Below are positions 43,870 to 52,708 of a DNA stretch of 64,000 bases, in pieces. Location of the stretch: the NCBI GenBank assembly GCA_020435995.1, contig JAGQYO010000009.1:1-64000 (forward strand), in the 5' to 3' direction. The stretch's first letter is position 1, and each line of letters opens with the position of its first letter. A program made the translations under genes and the position numbers. The notes under the pieces were generated by a model that was not told where the DNA came from, searched no databases, and saw nothing but the letters and a program-made list of their open reading frames with translations. This DNA comes from Flavobacteriales bacterium (GTDB lineage: Bacteria > Bacteroidota > Bacteroidia > Flavobacteriales_G > Salibacteraceae).

Positions 43870-44328
43870 TCAAGCGGAAATAAAGTTTTCGAAACGAGGT
43901 AATTCAGGAATAAAAGTATAGCCTTTTTCCTTGTGATTTACCTTGCAATAAATATGAGTAAGTCCATTGGTAACGGCTATGAAAGGAACTTTTAAAGTCA
44001 TGTTGTAGCGCGCAATTTGTTCAAATACACGCTCAGTAATTTTCACGGTTGGTCGTTTGCATTCTACCAATAATATGGGTTCACCCTCGCGATTAAAACA
44101 CACTATATCACTGCGTTTGTCCATTTTATTAAACGCCAATGCCAATTCTTGCTTCATCAAACCTTTAGAATAACCCAGTTCTTTGTGCAGGTATTCAATG
44201 AAGTTTTGGCGCACCCATTCTTCTGGCGTAAGCACCAAGTATTTTCGTCTAATCGGATCCCAGATATAGGTTTTATCCTGATCCGCTTTTAACCGAAAAT
44301 CATAAGTAGGCAAATTGAGTTTTATCAC
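43870..44328 (-). CDS. HsdR_N-domain (type I restriction R N-terminal-like) protein
   Basis: A protein of about 152 residues, started at GTG to give MIKLNLPTYDFRLK, the usual beginning of this Bacteroidota family. The longer open frame would run into the divergent amn gene. DPIRRKYLVLTPEEWVRQNF is the family hallmark. A PD-(D/E)xK-type core is visible: Asp in RSDIVCF and the ExK in VECKRP. There are no HsdM or HsdS genes nearby, so it is not a restriction system; a nuclease or DNA-binding role is possible. The GTG lies four bases after a -7-like box. The S8 gene follows one base after the stop, so the three genes are probably one unit. Confidence 0.88.
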   Translation of the reverse strand: MIKLNLPTYDFRLKADQDKTYIWDPIRRKYLVLTPEEWVRQNFIEYLHKELGYSKGLMKQELALAFNKMDKRSDIVCFNREGEPILLVECKRPTVKITERVFEQIARYNMTLKVPFIAVTNGLTHIYCKVNHKEKGYTFIPELPRFENFISA

Positions 44329-44332
44329 CTCA

Positions 44333-44340
44333 CAAAGAAA
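44333..44340 (-). promoter_or_regulatory. -7-like box of the HsdR_N gene, leaderless spacing
   Basis: TTTCTTTG on the minus strand (second base differs from TAnnTTTG), then tgag, then GTG. It supports GTG as the start. Confidence 0.4.
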
Positions 44341-44388
44341 CGCAATACAAATTGAATAAAAAGGAAGGCAATTCAATCTAAGCCCTTC

Positions 44389-44396
44389 TATATTTG
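44389..44396 (+). promoter_or_regulatory. -7 box of amn, leaderless spacing
   Basis: TATATTTG fits TAnnTTTG exactly, then taaa, then the ATG. The divergent HsdR_N promoter lies about 50 bases away. Confidence 0.6.
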
Positions 44397-44400
44397 TAAA

Positions 44401-45174
44401 ATGCGAACAAAAGAAGAAATCACCGCGAATTGGTTGCCCCGATACACTGGGGCGAAGCCCGAACAATTTGGTAAATATATACTGCTCACTAACTTCAAGG
44501 GCTACTTAGAGTTGTTTTGTGAATTAAACAATGTGAGCATCATCGACCCAAAAGCTGCGATGCCTTGCGCCACTGATGACCAAATAACCATGATAAATTT
44601 CGGAATGGGAAGCGCAAATGCCGCTACCATTATGGATCTTTTGGGCAGTATAAAACCCAGAGCGGTTTTATTTCTTGGAAAATGCGGTGGCCTTAAAAGG
44701 AAAAACCAATTAGGCGATTTTATTCTCCCCATAGCAGCTGTAAGAGGTGAAGGAACTTCAGATGATTATTTTCCACCAGAAGTACCCGCCCTTCCCGCAT
44801 TTAGCCTACAAAAAGCGGTGTCTACTACCATTAGAGATTATGAACTCGATTATTACACCGGGACTGTATTTACCACCAACAGGCGCGTTTGGGAATATGA
44901 TGAAGAATTTAAAGACTACCTAAGAGAAATTAGGGTAATGGGAATAGATATGGAAACAGCTACTGTATTCATAGTGGGATTTTCTAATGAAATTCCAAGT
45001 GGCGCCCTTCTACTTGTTTCCGATCAGCCCATGGTACCCGAAGGCGTAAAAACAGCTTCAACAGATGAGCATGTAAGTTCAACTTATGTAAAAAACCACA
45101 TCTTAGTTGGGATTGATTCTTTGAAACAACTCATCAACAATGGGTTGACCGTGAAACACTTAAAATTCGCGTAA
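44401..45174 (+). CDS. amn: AMP nucleosidase (short form)
   Basis: A 257-residue enzyme of the purine/uridine phosphorylase (PNP_UDP) fold. It has INFGMGSANAATIMDLL and LFLGKCGGLKRKNQLGDFI in the first half, and the nucleoside-binding MGIDMETATVF with the catalytic-type SDQPMVPEG loop later. The family is annotated as AMP nucleosidase, splitting AMP into adenine and ribose 5-phosphate; it lacks the N-terminal regulatory domain of the E. coli enzyme, as usual in Bacteroidota. holA begins with no gap after its stop. It is divergent from the HsdR_N gene. Confidence 0.9.
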   Translation: MRTKEEITANWLPRYTGAKPEQFGKYILLTNFKGYLELFCELNNVSIIDPKAAMPCATDDQITMINFGMGSANAATIMDLLGSIKPRAVLFLGKCGGLKRKNQLGDFILPIAAVRGEGTSDDYFPPEVPALPAFSLQKAVSTTIRDYELDYYTGTVFTTNRRVWEYDEEFKDYLREIRVMGIDMETATVFIVGFSNEIPSGALLLVSDQPMVPEGVKTASTDEHVSSTYVKNHILVGIDSLKQLINNGLTVKHLKFA

Positions 45175-46182
45175 ATGCCCATCACTGCTTCTCAGGAAAT
45201 TCTTAAATCCATAAAAAACAAGGAGTATAAACCCATCTACTTTCTGAGTGGAGAGGAAACTTATTTCATTGACATCATCGCCGATTTTATTGAAGAAAAC
45301 GTATTGGACGCGGCTGAAAAGGAGTTTAACCAGACAGTAGTTTATGGCCCTGATACCAATTTTGGTGAGCTACAAGAAACCCTGAAACGCTTTCCGATGA
45401 TGAGCGAATACCAGGTCGTTATTGTAAGAGAAGCACAGGCCATGCGCAACCTCAAGGAAAACCTGAACGAATATTTGCAGAACCCCATCAGCTCATCCAT
45501 CCTCGTTATTTGCTTCAAACACAAAAAAACAAGTGACAAAAAATTCATCAACCTCATAAAAACAAAAGGCGTTTATTTTGAAAGCGATCGACTTAGAGAG
45601 GATAAAATTCCAGCTTGGATTCATGGGTATTTAAAAAGAAAAAAACTAAGAATTGGCGAACGCACCGCTTATATGCTAGTTGAATACCTCGGCACGGAGC
45701 TTTCTAAAATGGCCAATGAATTAGATAAGCTGGCCATAGTACTTCCCCCAGATTCAGAAATAACTGAAGACGATATCGAAGCCAATATTGGTATTAGCAA
45801 AGATTTTAATTCGTTTGAATTGATAAATGCCCTAGCCAATAAAAATGCTTTAAAAGCCAATCGCATCATCAACTACTTTGCGGCAAATAAGAAGAACCAC
45901 CCGCTACCCGTAACGCTTTCCATACTTTTCAATTTCTTTTCGAAGGTGCTGGCCTATCAATATTTGGAAGATAAATCTTCGAGAAATGCTGCAAGTAAAT
46001 TGGGTGTTCCTCCGTTTTTTATGAAGGACTACATTCAAGGAGCTAGAAATTATAGTCCAGGTAAAAGCGTTAAAATAATTGACCTCATCCGCGACATCGA
46101 CCTAAAAAGTAAGGGTGTAGATAATACCTCAGCTGACGATGGAGAATTGATGAAGGAGTTGGTTTTTAATATTCTTCACTAA
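45175..46182 (+). CDS. holA: DNA polymerase III subunit delta
   Basis: A 335-residue clamp-loader delta subunit. KPIYFLSGEETYFIDIIADFI is the family opening, followed by a AAA+-like domain with LNEYLQNPISSSILVI and FKHKKTSDKKF, then the helical lid and collar. In the replisome, delta opens the beta clamp during loading. The ATG follows the amn stop directly, so the genes are translationally linked. The stretch between this gene and the TonB-dependent receptor contains a promoter but no terminator that I can see. Confidence 0.96.
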   Translation: MPITASQEILKSIKNKEYKPIYFLSGEETYFIDIIADFIEENVLDAAEKEFNQTVVYGPDTNFGELQETLKRFPMMSEYQVVIVREAQAMRNLKENLNEYLQNPISSSILVICFKHKKTSDKKFINLIKTKGVYFESDRLREDKIPAWIHGYLKRKKLRIGERTAYMLVEYLGTELSKMANELDKLAIVLPPDSEITEDDIEANIGISKDFNSFELINALANKNALKANRIINYFAANKKNHPLPVTLSILFNFFSKVLAYQYLEDKSSRNAASKLGVPPFFMKDYIQGARNYSPGKSVKIIDLIRDIDLKSKGVDNTSADDGELMKELVFNILH

Positions 46183-46280
46183 ATAAAATATCAGCCAAAC
46201 CACTTATCCGTTTTTTAACCCTTTAACTAAATAATGATGTAGCTCGACAAATCAATCCTAACCTAGGTCGTTCAGAATTC

Positions 46281-46288
46281 TATTTTTG
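46281..46288 (+). promoter_or_regulatory. -7 box of the TonB-dependent receptor gene
   Basis: TATTTTTG fits TAnnTTTG exactly, 19 bases before the ATG. Confidence 0.5.
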
Positions 46289-46307
46289 CTCCCTTTCAAA
46301 ATCGCGG

Positions 46308-48635
46308 ATGAAGAATCAAAAAAACCTCACTCTATTTGCCCTCGTGGCATTTTTATTTTTAGGCTTTTCGGGTGTTGCTCAAGATGGTGGTATCAAAGGA
46401 TTTGTGTATAACGAAGAATCAGGTGAGCCAGTTATATTTACCAACGTTTACTTAAAAGGAACGACCTATGGCGCCCCTACCGACCAAAATGGATTTTATT
46501 CTATTAGCAAGGTTCCACCAGGAAATTACAAACTCATGGTTACGAGTTTAGGTTACGATTCACTCGAAACGAACATTACTATTGAAGGAAATAAGATTAT
46601 CAATAAAAACCTCGACCTCAAGCCAGGAAGTGTAGAATTGCAAACCTTTGATGTAAATGCTGACAAACAAGAGGCACAGTCGGAAGTAAAAATGTCGATG
46701 ATTAAAATTACACCGGCCCAGATTAACCAGATTCCAACCGTGGGAGGTGAAGCCGATTTCGCCCAGTACCTACAAGTGTTGCCAGGGGTTGTTTTCACTG
46801 GTGATCAAGGTGGTCAACTTTATATCAGAGGTGGTTCTCCTGTTCAAAATAAGATATTGTTAGACGGAATGATCATTTACAACGCCTTCCACTCCATTGG
46901 TCTTTTTTCGGTATTTGATGCCGATATCATGCGAAGTGCCGATGTGTACACTGGTGGCTTCGGCGCACAATATGGCGGACGTATATCATCCATCATGGAC
47001 ATAACCACACGCGACGGAAACAAAAAAAGAATGGCTGGAAAAGTTTCTCTAAGCACATTCGGAGCTAAAGCATATCTTGAAGGGCCCTTGAAAAAAGCAA
47101 AAGATGGAAACGATGGAACCATCAGCTATATTTTAAGCGGAAAGACATCTTACCTAGACCAAAGTTCTAAAGTGCTTTATTCCTATGTAGACTCCAATGG
47201 AATTCCGTTTTCATTTAATGATCTCTATGGTAAAATTTCATTTGCCTCTTCATCTGGAAGTAAAATCGATCTTTTTGGTTTTAACTTTCAAGACAAGGCA
47301 GCTTATGCCAACGGAACAGGCATCGAATGGAGAAACTACGGTGGAGGTGGCCATTTTATCTTGCTTCCAAGAGCGTCAAGTGCTTTGGTAGAAGGTAACT
47401 TCTCCTACTCCGACTACTTTATAAGTATGACTGAAGCCAACAACCGAAAAAGAGAAAGCGGTATCAATGGGTTTAACATGGGCTTGGTAAGCACCTACTT
47501 TTTGGGGAGCAACGAAGCTAAATTTGGGGTAGATATAGTTGGTTTTGCAACCAATTTCACCTTTAATAATGAGTTTAACCGAGTGATCACTCAGCAGGAA
47601 AATAACACGGAAGTTGGCGCATACTTTAAATATAAATACCGCATCGGGAAGTTAATTCTCGACCCAAGTTTTAGGTTGCAGTATTATGCATCACTTTCCG
47701 CACTTTCTCCTGAACCAAGACTTGGTATGAAGTACAACCTAACCGACAATATTCGAATAAAAGGAGCGGTAGGTATGTACTCTCAAAATTTAATTGCCGC
47801 CAACTCCGACAGAGATGTGGTGAACTTGTTTTATGGCTTTTTATCTAGTCCTGAAAAACTACAATCCAATTTTGTGACCAAAGAAGGTAAAACCAGAACG
47901 GTTAAAAACAACCTACAAAAAGCCAATCACTACATTTTTGGGGTTGAGTACGACCTAACAAAAAGAATTAATTTAAATGTAGAAGGATTTTATAAGGACT
48001 TCAATCAGTTAGTTAACATCAATAGGAATAAAATATACGCTGACAACGAATTGAATTTGGACAAACCAGACTTGCTTAAAAAAGACTTTATCATAGAAGA
48101 AGGAGCCGCTTATGGTTTTGATATCGCAGTGAAATATGACTTCAAAAGGGTTTATTTCTGGACCGTTTACTCCCTTATAAAAGTAGATCGCTGGGATGGT
48201 GTAATTGAATACAATCCTGTATTCGACCGAAGACATAATGTAAACTTGGTAGGCGCATACAAGTTCGGAAAAGACCTTGATTGGGAGGTAAATGCCCGAT
48301 TTAACTTTGGTTCGGGATTTCCATTTACCCAAACACAGGGGTTTTATGAAGGTTTGCAATTTGCTGATGACATAGGAAAGGATATAACAACTGAAAATGG
48401 TACTATTTCGACCATTTATGGAGATTTAAATCAAGGGCGTCTTCCTGATTATGCTAGAGTTGATGCCAACATTAAAAAGTTCTGGACACTCGGCGCATAC
48501 AGCAAGTTAGAAGCAAGTGTGGGTGTAACCAATATGCTCAACCGCGATAACATCTTCTATTTTGATCGATCAACATATACAAGGGTGGATCAGCTTCCGA
48601 TTTTGCCAAACGCAAGTGTTAGTCTTTCTTTCTAA
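46308..48635 (+). CDS. TonB-dependent outer-membrane receptor with carboxypeptidase-like domain
   Basis: A 775-residue receptor. Signal peptide (to about residue 24, GVAQ), then a CarboxypepD_reg-like domain (IKGFVYNEESGEPVIFTNV, with GFYSISKVPPGNYKLMV), then a plug (IPTVGGEADFAQYLQVLPGV and LYIRGGSPVQNKILLDG) and a C-terminal beta-barrel ending in an aromatic-type residue (VSLSF). It imports a substrate with TonB/ExbBD energy. No SusD partner follows, so it is not a SusCD polysaccharide system; siderophore, vitamin or peptide uptake is possible. Confidence 0.93.
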   Translation: MKNQKNLTLFALVAFLFLGFSGVAQDGGIKGFVYNEESGEPVIFTNVYLKGTTYGAPTDQNGFYSISKVPPGNYKLMVTSLGYDSLETNITIEGNKIINKNLDLKPGSVELQTFDVNADKQEAQSEVKMSMIKITPAQINQIPTVGGEADFAQYLQVLPGVVFTGDQGGQLYIRGGSPVQNKILLDGMIIYNAFHSIGLFSVFDADIMRSADVYTGGFGAQYGGRISSIMDITTRDGNKKRMAGKVSLSTFGAKAYLEGPLKKAKDGNDGTISYILSGKTSYLDQSSKVLYSYVDSNGIPFSFNDLYGKISFASSSGSKIDLFGFNFQDKAAYANGTGIEWRNYGGGGHFILLPRASSALVEGNFSYSDYFISMTEANNRKRESGINGFNMGLVSTYFLGSNEAKFGVDIVGFATNFTFNNEFNRVITQQENNTEVGAYFKYKYRIGKLILDPSFRLQYYASLSALSPEPRLGMKYNLTDNIRIKGAVGMYSQNLIAANSDRDVVNLFYGFLSSPEKLQSNFVTKEGKTRTVKNNLQKANHYIFGVEYDLTKRINLNVEGFYKDFNQLVNINRNKIYADNELNLDKPDLLKKDFIIEEGAAYGFDIAVKYDFKRVYFWTVYSLIKVDRWDGVIEYNPVFDRRHNVNLVGAYKFGKDLDWEVNARFNFGSGFPFTQTQGFYEGLQFADDIGKDITTENGTISTIYGDLNQGRLPDYARVDANIKKFWTLGAYSKLEASVGVTNMLNRDNIFYFDRSTYTRVDQLPILPNASVSLSF

Positions 48636-48688
48636 CAACTGTTGAAAATATTCGAGGGGTTTCGCCAAGGCTCATGAGCTAGTCTATG

Positions 48689-48696
48689 TACTTTCA
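48689..48696 (+). promoter_or_regulatory. -7 box variant of the asparagine synthase gene
   Basis: TACTTTCA, one base from TAnnTTTG, 11 bases before the ATG. Confidence 0.35.
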
Positions 48697-48707
48697 CGCC
48701 CGAATTT

Positions 48708-50666
48708 ATGTGCGGCATTACAGGTATCATATTTAACGAAAAAGAAAAGGATCTCAGCAAGGAAGAAATCAAAACTCAGGTTGAAAAATCTGTAGAATCA
48801 CTTGCGCTACGTGGTCCTGATTCCAAAGGAACTTTTCAAGATTTGGGCATCTGTTTGGGGCATACCAGGCTATCGGTTATAGACCCTCGGTACAAAGCTA
48901 GCCAACCCATGACGGATGAAACTGGCCAATACACCATAGTGTTTAACGGAGAGTTTTATAATTATAAAATTCATCGCGACATTTTAGAAAAAGACGGCAC
49001 ACGGTTTTACACCCAATCGGATACCGAAGTACTCCTGCATTTGTATATCAAATTCGGTAAAAACTGCTTGGAGAAAATCAATGGTTTTTTTGCGTTTGCG
49101 ATATGGGACAATTGGAACCGCTCCATTTTTATTGTCAGAGATAGAATGGGTGTAAAGCCCCTACTCTGGTATGCCAATGATTCGTCCTTGTGTTTTGCAA
49201 GTGAAATGAAGGCCATGCTGGCTTATAACATCCCCAAGAAAATTGATAACGCATCACTTTTCACCTATTTGCAGCTCAATTACATTCCAGCGCCGACTAC
49301 CATATTCGAAGGCGTAAAAAAATTAATGCCTGGCCATTATATCTTTATCCCCAACATCGACCAGGCCGAGTTCGCAGAAGTGAAGCCTACACCTTATTAC
49401 ACCATCCCTACCGTGGCATTCAATCACAAAGACCTCAACCCACTCAGTTATACCACTGCACAAGAAACACTGATAGAGTTACTAGAAGAAGCGGTGAAAA
49501 AACGCTTGGTATCTGACGTGCCCTTAGGAGCATTTTTAAGTGGCGGAATTGATAGTTCGGTAATTTGTGCATTGGCAAGCCGACACAATCCAAATTTACA
49601 GACGTTTTCGGTGGGTTATAAGGACAATCCCTTTTTCGATGAAACACATTACGCCGAATTGGTGGCCAAAAAATTTGGTACGCAACACACTACTTTTTCA
49701 TTAAGTGAAAATGATTTTTTCGATCACGTAGTAGAGGCAATGGATTATTTGGATGAGCCATTTGGAGACAGCGCCTACGTCAATTTTTATGTGCTCAGTA
49801 AATTCACTAGAGACAAAATAAAAGTGGCGCTTTCGGGTGATGGTGCCGACGAAATGTTTGCGGGATACAACAAACATTTTGCAGAATACCAGGCCCGCAA
49901 CCTCGGTCTAAAAGGAAGTGTGATATCGGCTGCATCTCCCCTTTTCAATCTCATTCCACAAAGCAGAGAAGGGAAATTATCCAATTTGGGCAGGCAGTTA
50001 ACTAAGTTTTCGACGGGTTTGAAACTATCACCTAAAGAGCGATACTGGGCTTGGGCATGTGGCCGCAATGAGGAGCAAGCCAACTACCTACTCAAAGAAT
50101 TGGGCACAAAATCAATTCATCGGCTTTCCGATGATGCATTCGTTTACAAAAAACGAAAGGATAATATCCTAAAACACATCACCAAAACAGGCAACCTTAA
50201 CGAGATTTTCTACACCGACATGCAACTGGTTTTACCCAACGACATGCTTTTTAAGGCTGACATGGCTTCCATGGCCAATAGTTTAGAAGTTCGAACCCCC
50301 TTTCTCGATTTTAATGTGGTGAATTTCGCATTTGAAATTCCTGTACAATTTAAAATCAACCACAGCATTCGCAAAAAAATTCTGCAAGATTCATTTAAAA
50401 ACATCCTTCCAGCTGAATTATACAACCGGCCAAAAAAAGGATTTGAGCTGCCTCTATTAAGCTGGCTCAAAAAAGATTCATCGAAAAAACTCTTGGAACA
50501 TTACTTTGAAGAAAAGCGCATTGAATCACAAGGTATTTTTAATTACAAGGCCATCGAATCCAACTTAAAAATCATGAATTCCAAAAGTCCAGGAGATAGC
50601 GCAAGTACCATTTGGTCGCTTTTGGTATTTCAAAAATGGTACGACAATTATATGACCGCGGTATGA
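48708..50666 (+). CDS. asnB: Asparagine synthase (glutamine-hydrolysing) AsnB-like
   Basis: A 652-residue enzyme. MCGITG exposes the N-terminal nucleophile Cys2 of the glutaminase domain (residues 1-190, with the RGPDSKG and FNGEFYNY motifs). The synthetase domain holds the PP-loop SGGIDSSVICALA near residue 279 and later the SGDGADEMFAGYNKH motif. It should transfer ammonia from Gln onto an acyl-adenylate. True Asn synthesis is possible, but such enzymes beside glycosyltransferases often modify sugar acids in polysaccharides; sequence does not decide. A GT4 gene overlaps its end by four bases (ATGA). Confidence 0.92.
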   Translation: MCGITGIIFNEKEKDLSKEEIKTQVEKSVESLALRGPDSKGTFQDLGICLGHTRLSVIDPRYKASQPMTDETGQYTIVFNGEFYNYKIHRDILEKDGTRFYTQSDTEVLLHLYIKFGKNCLEKINGFFAFAIWDNWNRSIFIVRDRMGVKPLLWYANDSSLCFASEMKAMLAYNIPKKIDNASLFTYLQLNYIPAPTTIFEGVKKLMPGHYIFIPNIDQAEFAEVKPTPYYTIPTVAFNHKDLNPLSYTTAQETLIELLEEAVKKRLVSDVPLGAFLSGGIDSSVICALASRHNPNLQTFSVGYKDNPFFDETHYAELVAKKFGTQHTTFSLSENDFFDHVVEAMDYLDEPFGDSAYVNFYVLSKFTRDKIKVALSGDGADEMFAGYNKHFAEYQARNLGLKGSVISAASPLFNLIPQSREGKLSNLGRQLTKFSTGLKLSPKERYWAWACGRNEEQANYLLKELGTKSIHRLSDDAFVYKKRKDNILKHITKTGNLNEIFYTDMQLVLPNDMLFKADMASMANSLEVRTPFLDFNVVNFAFEIPVQFKINHSIRKKILQDSFKNILPAELYNRPKKGFELPLLSWLKKDSSKKLLEHYFEEKRIESQGIFNYKAIESNLKIMNSKSPGDSASTIWSLLVFQKWYDNYMTAV

Positions 50667-51850
50667 CGAAAGTTCTGAGAATATTAAACCGTTTCAATGT
50701 GGGTGGTCCGATATTTAATGCCTCCTACCTCACCAAGTACATGCCTTCGCAATATGAAAGCAAACTAATAGGTGGGATTAACGATGAGTCAGAAGCGAAT
50801 TCTCTTTATGTTCCCGAGAGCCTGGGCTTAGAGCCGATTCAGCTAGCCAATATGAAACGAAAAGTAGGACTTCTGGATGACCGAAAAGCCTATCTCGATA
50901 TCAAAAAAATCATCAAGGAATTTAAACCAGATATTGTACATACACATGCATCGAAAGCTGGCGCGATTGGTAGGTTTGCCGCTTCCAACTGCAAGGTTCC
51001 CATCATCATTCATACATTTCATGGAAATGTGTTTGACGGGTATTTTAGCCCAGCCAAAACCAAAATATTTAAAAGTATTGAGCGCTACTTGGCAGAAAAA
51101 TCGACCGCTATAGTATGCATTAGCAATGGCCAAAAAGAGCAAATATGTAATGAACACCAAATTTGCCCTCCCGAAAAAGTACATGTTATTCCATTGGGTT
51201 TAGACCTAGATAGGTTTAGTGAAAATGAGGAATTTAAACGATATGCCTATCGCACCAAATTTGAAATTGCGGAGGATACCATAGCCATCGGAATTATAGG
51301 AAGGTTGGTTCCCGTCAAAAACCACTCTCTCTTTATCCAAGCTATTTCTTATGTAAAAAACCATACGCAGAAAAAAGTGCAGGCATTTATTATAGGTGAT
51401 GGAGAAGAACGAAGGTCAATTGAAGATTTGTGCCGAATCATGGGCCTTAAATACTCCAAAAGACCTAATCCCAAGGCCGATGTAATTTTTACTTCGTGGA
51501 TACTCGATGTGGAAGAGCCCATAGCTGGGCTTGACCTAGTATGCCTTACCTCCATCAATGAAGGTACACCCGTAAGCCTTATTGAGGCCCAGGCAGGCGG
51601 AAGAGCTGTAGTTGCCACTAAGGCTGGGAGCACCGAGGAAGTAGTAAAACATAATGAAACAGGCTTGATTTGCGATGTGTTTCAAGACAACCAATTTTAT
51701 TTGAATTTGCTCGAATTAATAGACAATGACGAATTGAGGAAAAAATTTGAAAAAAATGGTAAGGCTCACGTCCAAAAAAACTATTCCATCAAAAGGTTGG
51801 TCGATGATACCGACCGATTGTACCAAAGTCTTTTAGATAGCACAAAGTAG
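50663..51850 (+). CDS. Family 4 glycosyltransferase
   Basis: A protein of about 395 residues, started at MTKVLRILNRFNVGGP. A longer frame exists but lies within asnB. GT-B fold: the N-terminal Rossmann domain has HTHASKAGAIGRFAA and IIHTFHGNVFDGYF. The C-terminal domain has VHVIPLGLDLDRF, IIGRLVPVKNHSL and, at the donor site, TSINEGTPVSLIEAQAGGRAV, with the EX7E-type Glu pair. It adds a sugar, probably to a lipid-linked repeat unit of a surface polysaccharide. The ATGA overlap with asnB suggests coupling. Confidence 0.93.
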   Translation: MTKVLRILNRFNVGGPIFNASYLTKYMPSQYESKLIGGINDESEANSLYVPESLGLEPIQLANMKRKVGLLDDRKAYLDIKKIIKEFKPDIVHTHASKAGAIGRFAASNCKVPIIIHTFHGNVFDGYFSPAKTKIFKSIERYLAEKSTAIVCISNGQKEQICNEHQICPPEKVHVIPLGLDLDRFSENEEFKRYAYRTKFEIAEDTIAIGIIGRLVPVKNHSLFIQAISYVKNHTQKKVQAFIIGDGEERRSIEDLCRIMGLKYSKRPNPKADVIFTSWILDVEEPIAGLDLVCLTSINEGTPVSLIEAQAGGRAVVATKAGSTEEVVKHNETGLICDVFQDNQFYLNLLELIDNDELRKKFEKNGKAHVQKNYSIKRLVDDTDRLYQSLLDSTK

Positions 51851-51875
51851 TGCCTAACCATCCCTCTTTATTTAA

Positions 51876-51883
51876 TACTTTTG
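51876..51883 (+). promoter_or_regulatory. -7 box of the polysaccharide export gene
   Basis: TACTTTTG fits TAnnTTTG exactly, 25 bases before the ATG. It probably starts the transcript of the wza-wzc-rfbC group. Confidence 0.55.
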
Positions 51884-51908
51884 CCCGCTATACAATCTAA
51901 GAAACACT

Positions 51909-52703
51909 ATGAGGAAAATTTTCTGGGTAATTATCATCGCCGTTGTTGCTTATACGTTTACTGGCTGTAAATTTTTAACACAAAGTATCATGTTTAAAAC
52001 ACCCAAGGGCTATGTGTTTGACACAATTCCAGATACTACCCTAAAGCAATATATCTTGCAACCTAATGACATTTTTTATTTCAGGTTGTTCGCTAATGAT
52101 GGATTTAAACTAATCGACCTCACCACGGGAACTGGAAGTTCTGGAAATTCACAAATCTTCAATCAGCAGAACCAAAATATGTTCAAATACAACATGGAGT
52201 TTGACGGCACTGCCAAACTCCCTATTTTGGGAAGGGTAAGATTAGCAGGTATGACGGTGCGGCAGGCTGAGCTTTTTCTGCAGGAGAAATACGCTTTTTC
52301 ATTCAACGATCCCTTTGTGCAAATGACGGTACTCAATAGAAGGGTTTTTGTTTTTCCTGGAGAGTATGGCAAGGCTGGCGTGATTGGCTTATCAAATGAC
52401 AACACAACCTTGATGGAAGCGCTTGCACTAGCAGGTGGTATTTCAGAAAACGGAAAAGCCCAAAGAGTAAAACTATTGCGCAAAACTAATGATCCGAATA
52501 ACCCGCTTGTTTACGAATTCGACTTGAGTACAATAGAAGGCCTTAGATTCGCCAATATGATTGTACAAACCGAAGATATAGTGTATGTAGAACCAAGAAG
52601 GCGGGTAGGTTCTAATATTCTGAAAGAAGTACTCCCGTGGGTAACCTTACTCACCACTGTGCTTCTAACAATTACAACAGTGCAAGCATTAAAGGCATTA
52701 TAA
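51909..52703 (+). CDS. Polysaccharide export lipoprotein (Wza-like)
   Basis: A 264-residue protein. The lipobox is YTFTGC (Cys20). Poly_export domain: YILQPNDIFYFRLF, then DGTAKLPILGRVRLAGMTVRQAEL (the PxxGxVxxxGxT pattern), then an SLBB domain (FVFPGEYGKAGVIGL ... TTLMEALALAGGISENGKA). A C-terminal transmembrane helix (VTLLTTVLLTITTVQAL), common in Bacteroidota versions, follows EDIVYVEPR. It forms the outer-membrane part of a Wza-type export channel. The tyrosine-kinase gene follows five bases downstream. Confidence 0.93.
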   Translation: MRKIFWVIIIAVVAYTFTGCKFLTQSIMFKTPKGYVFDTIPDTTLKQYILQPNDIFYFRLFANDGFKLIDLTTGTGSSGNSQIFNQQNQNMFKYNMEFDGTAKLPILGRVRLAGMTVRQAELFLQEKYAFSFNDPFVQMTVLNRRVFVFPGEYGKAGVIGLSNDNTTLMEALALAGGISENGKAQRVKLLRKTNDPNNPLVYEFDLSTIEGLRFANMIVQTEDIVYVEPRRRVGSNILKEVLPWVTLLTTVLLTITTVQALKAL

Positions 52704-52708
52704 CATAG

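Noticed and set aside
43870-44328. A type I restriction-modification system based on the HsdR-like domain.
   Set aside because: Only the short N-terminal domain is present, without helicase part, HsdM or HsdS; it is a stand-alone Bacteroidota family.
44329-44466. Longer N-terminus of the HsdR_N gene.
   Set aside because: It would overlap the divergent amn gene and includes residues not seen in the family.
46308-48635. A SusC/SusD polysaccharide utilisation locus.
   Set aside because: No SusD-type lipoprotein or glycoside hydrolase follows the receptor; the next gene is asnB.
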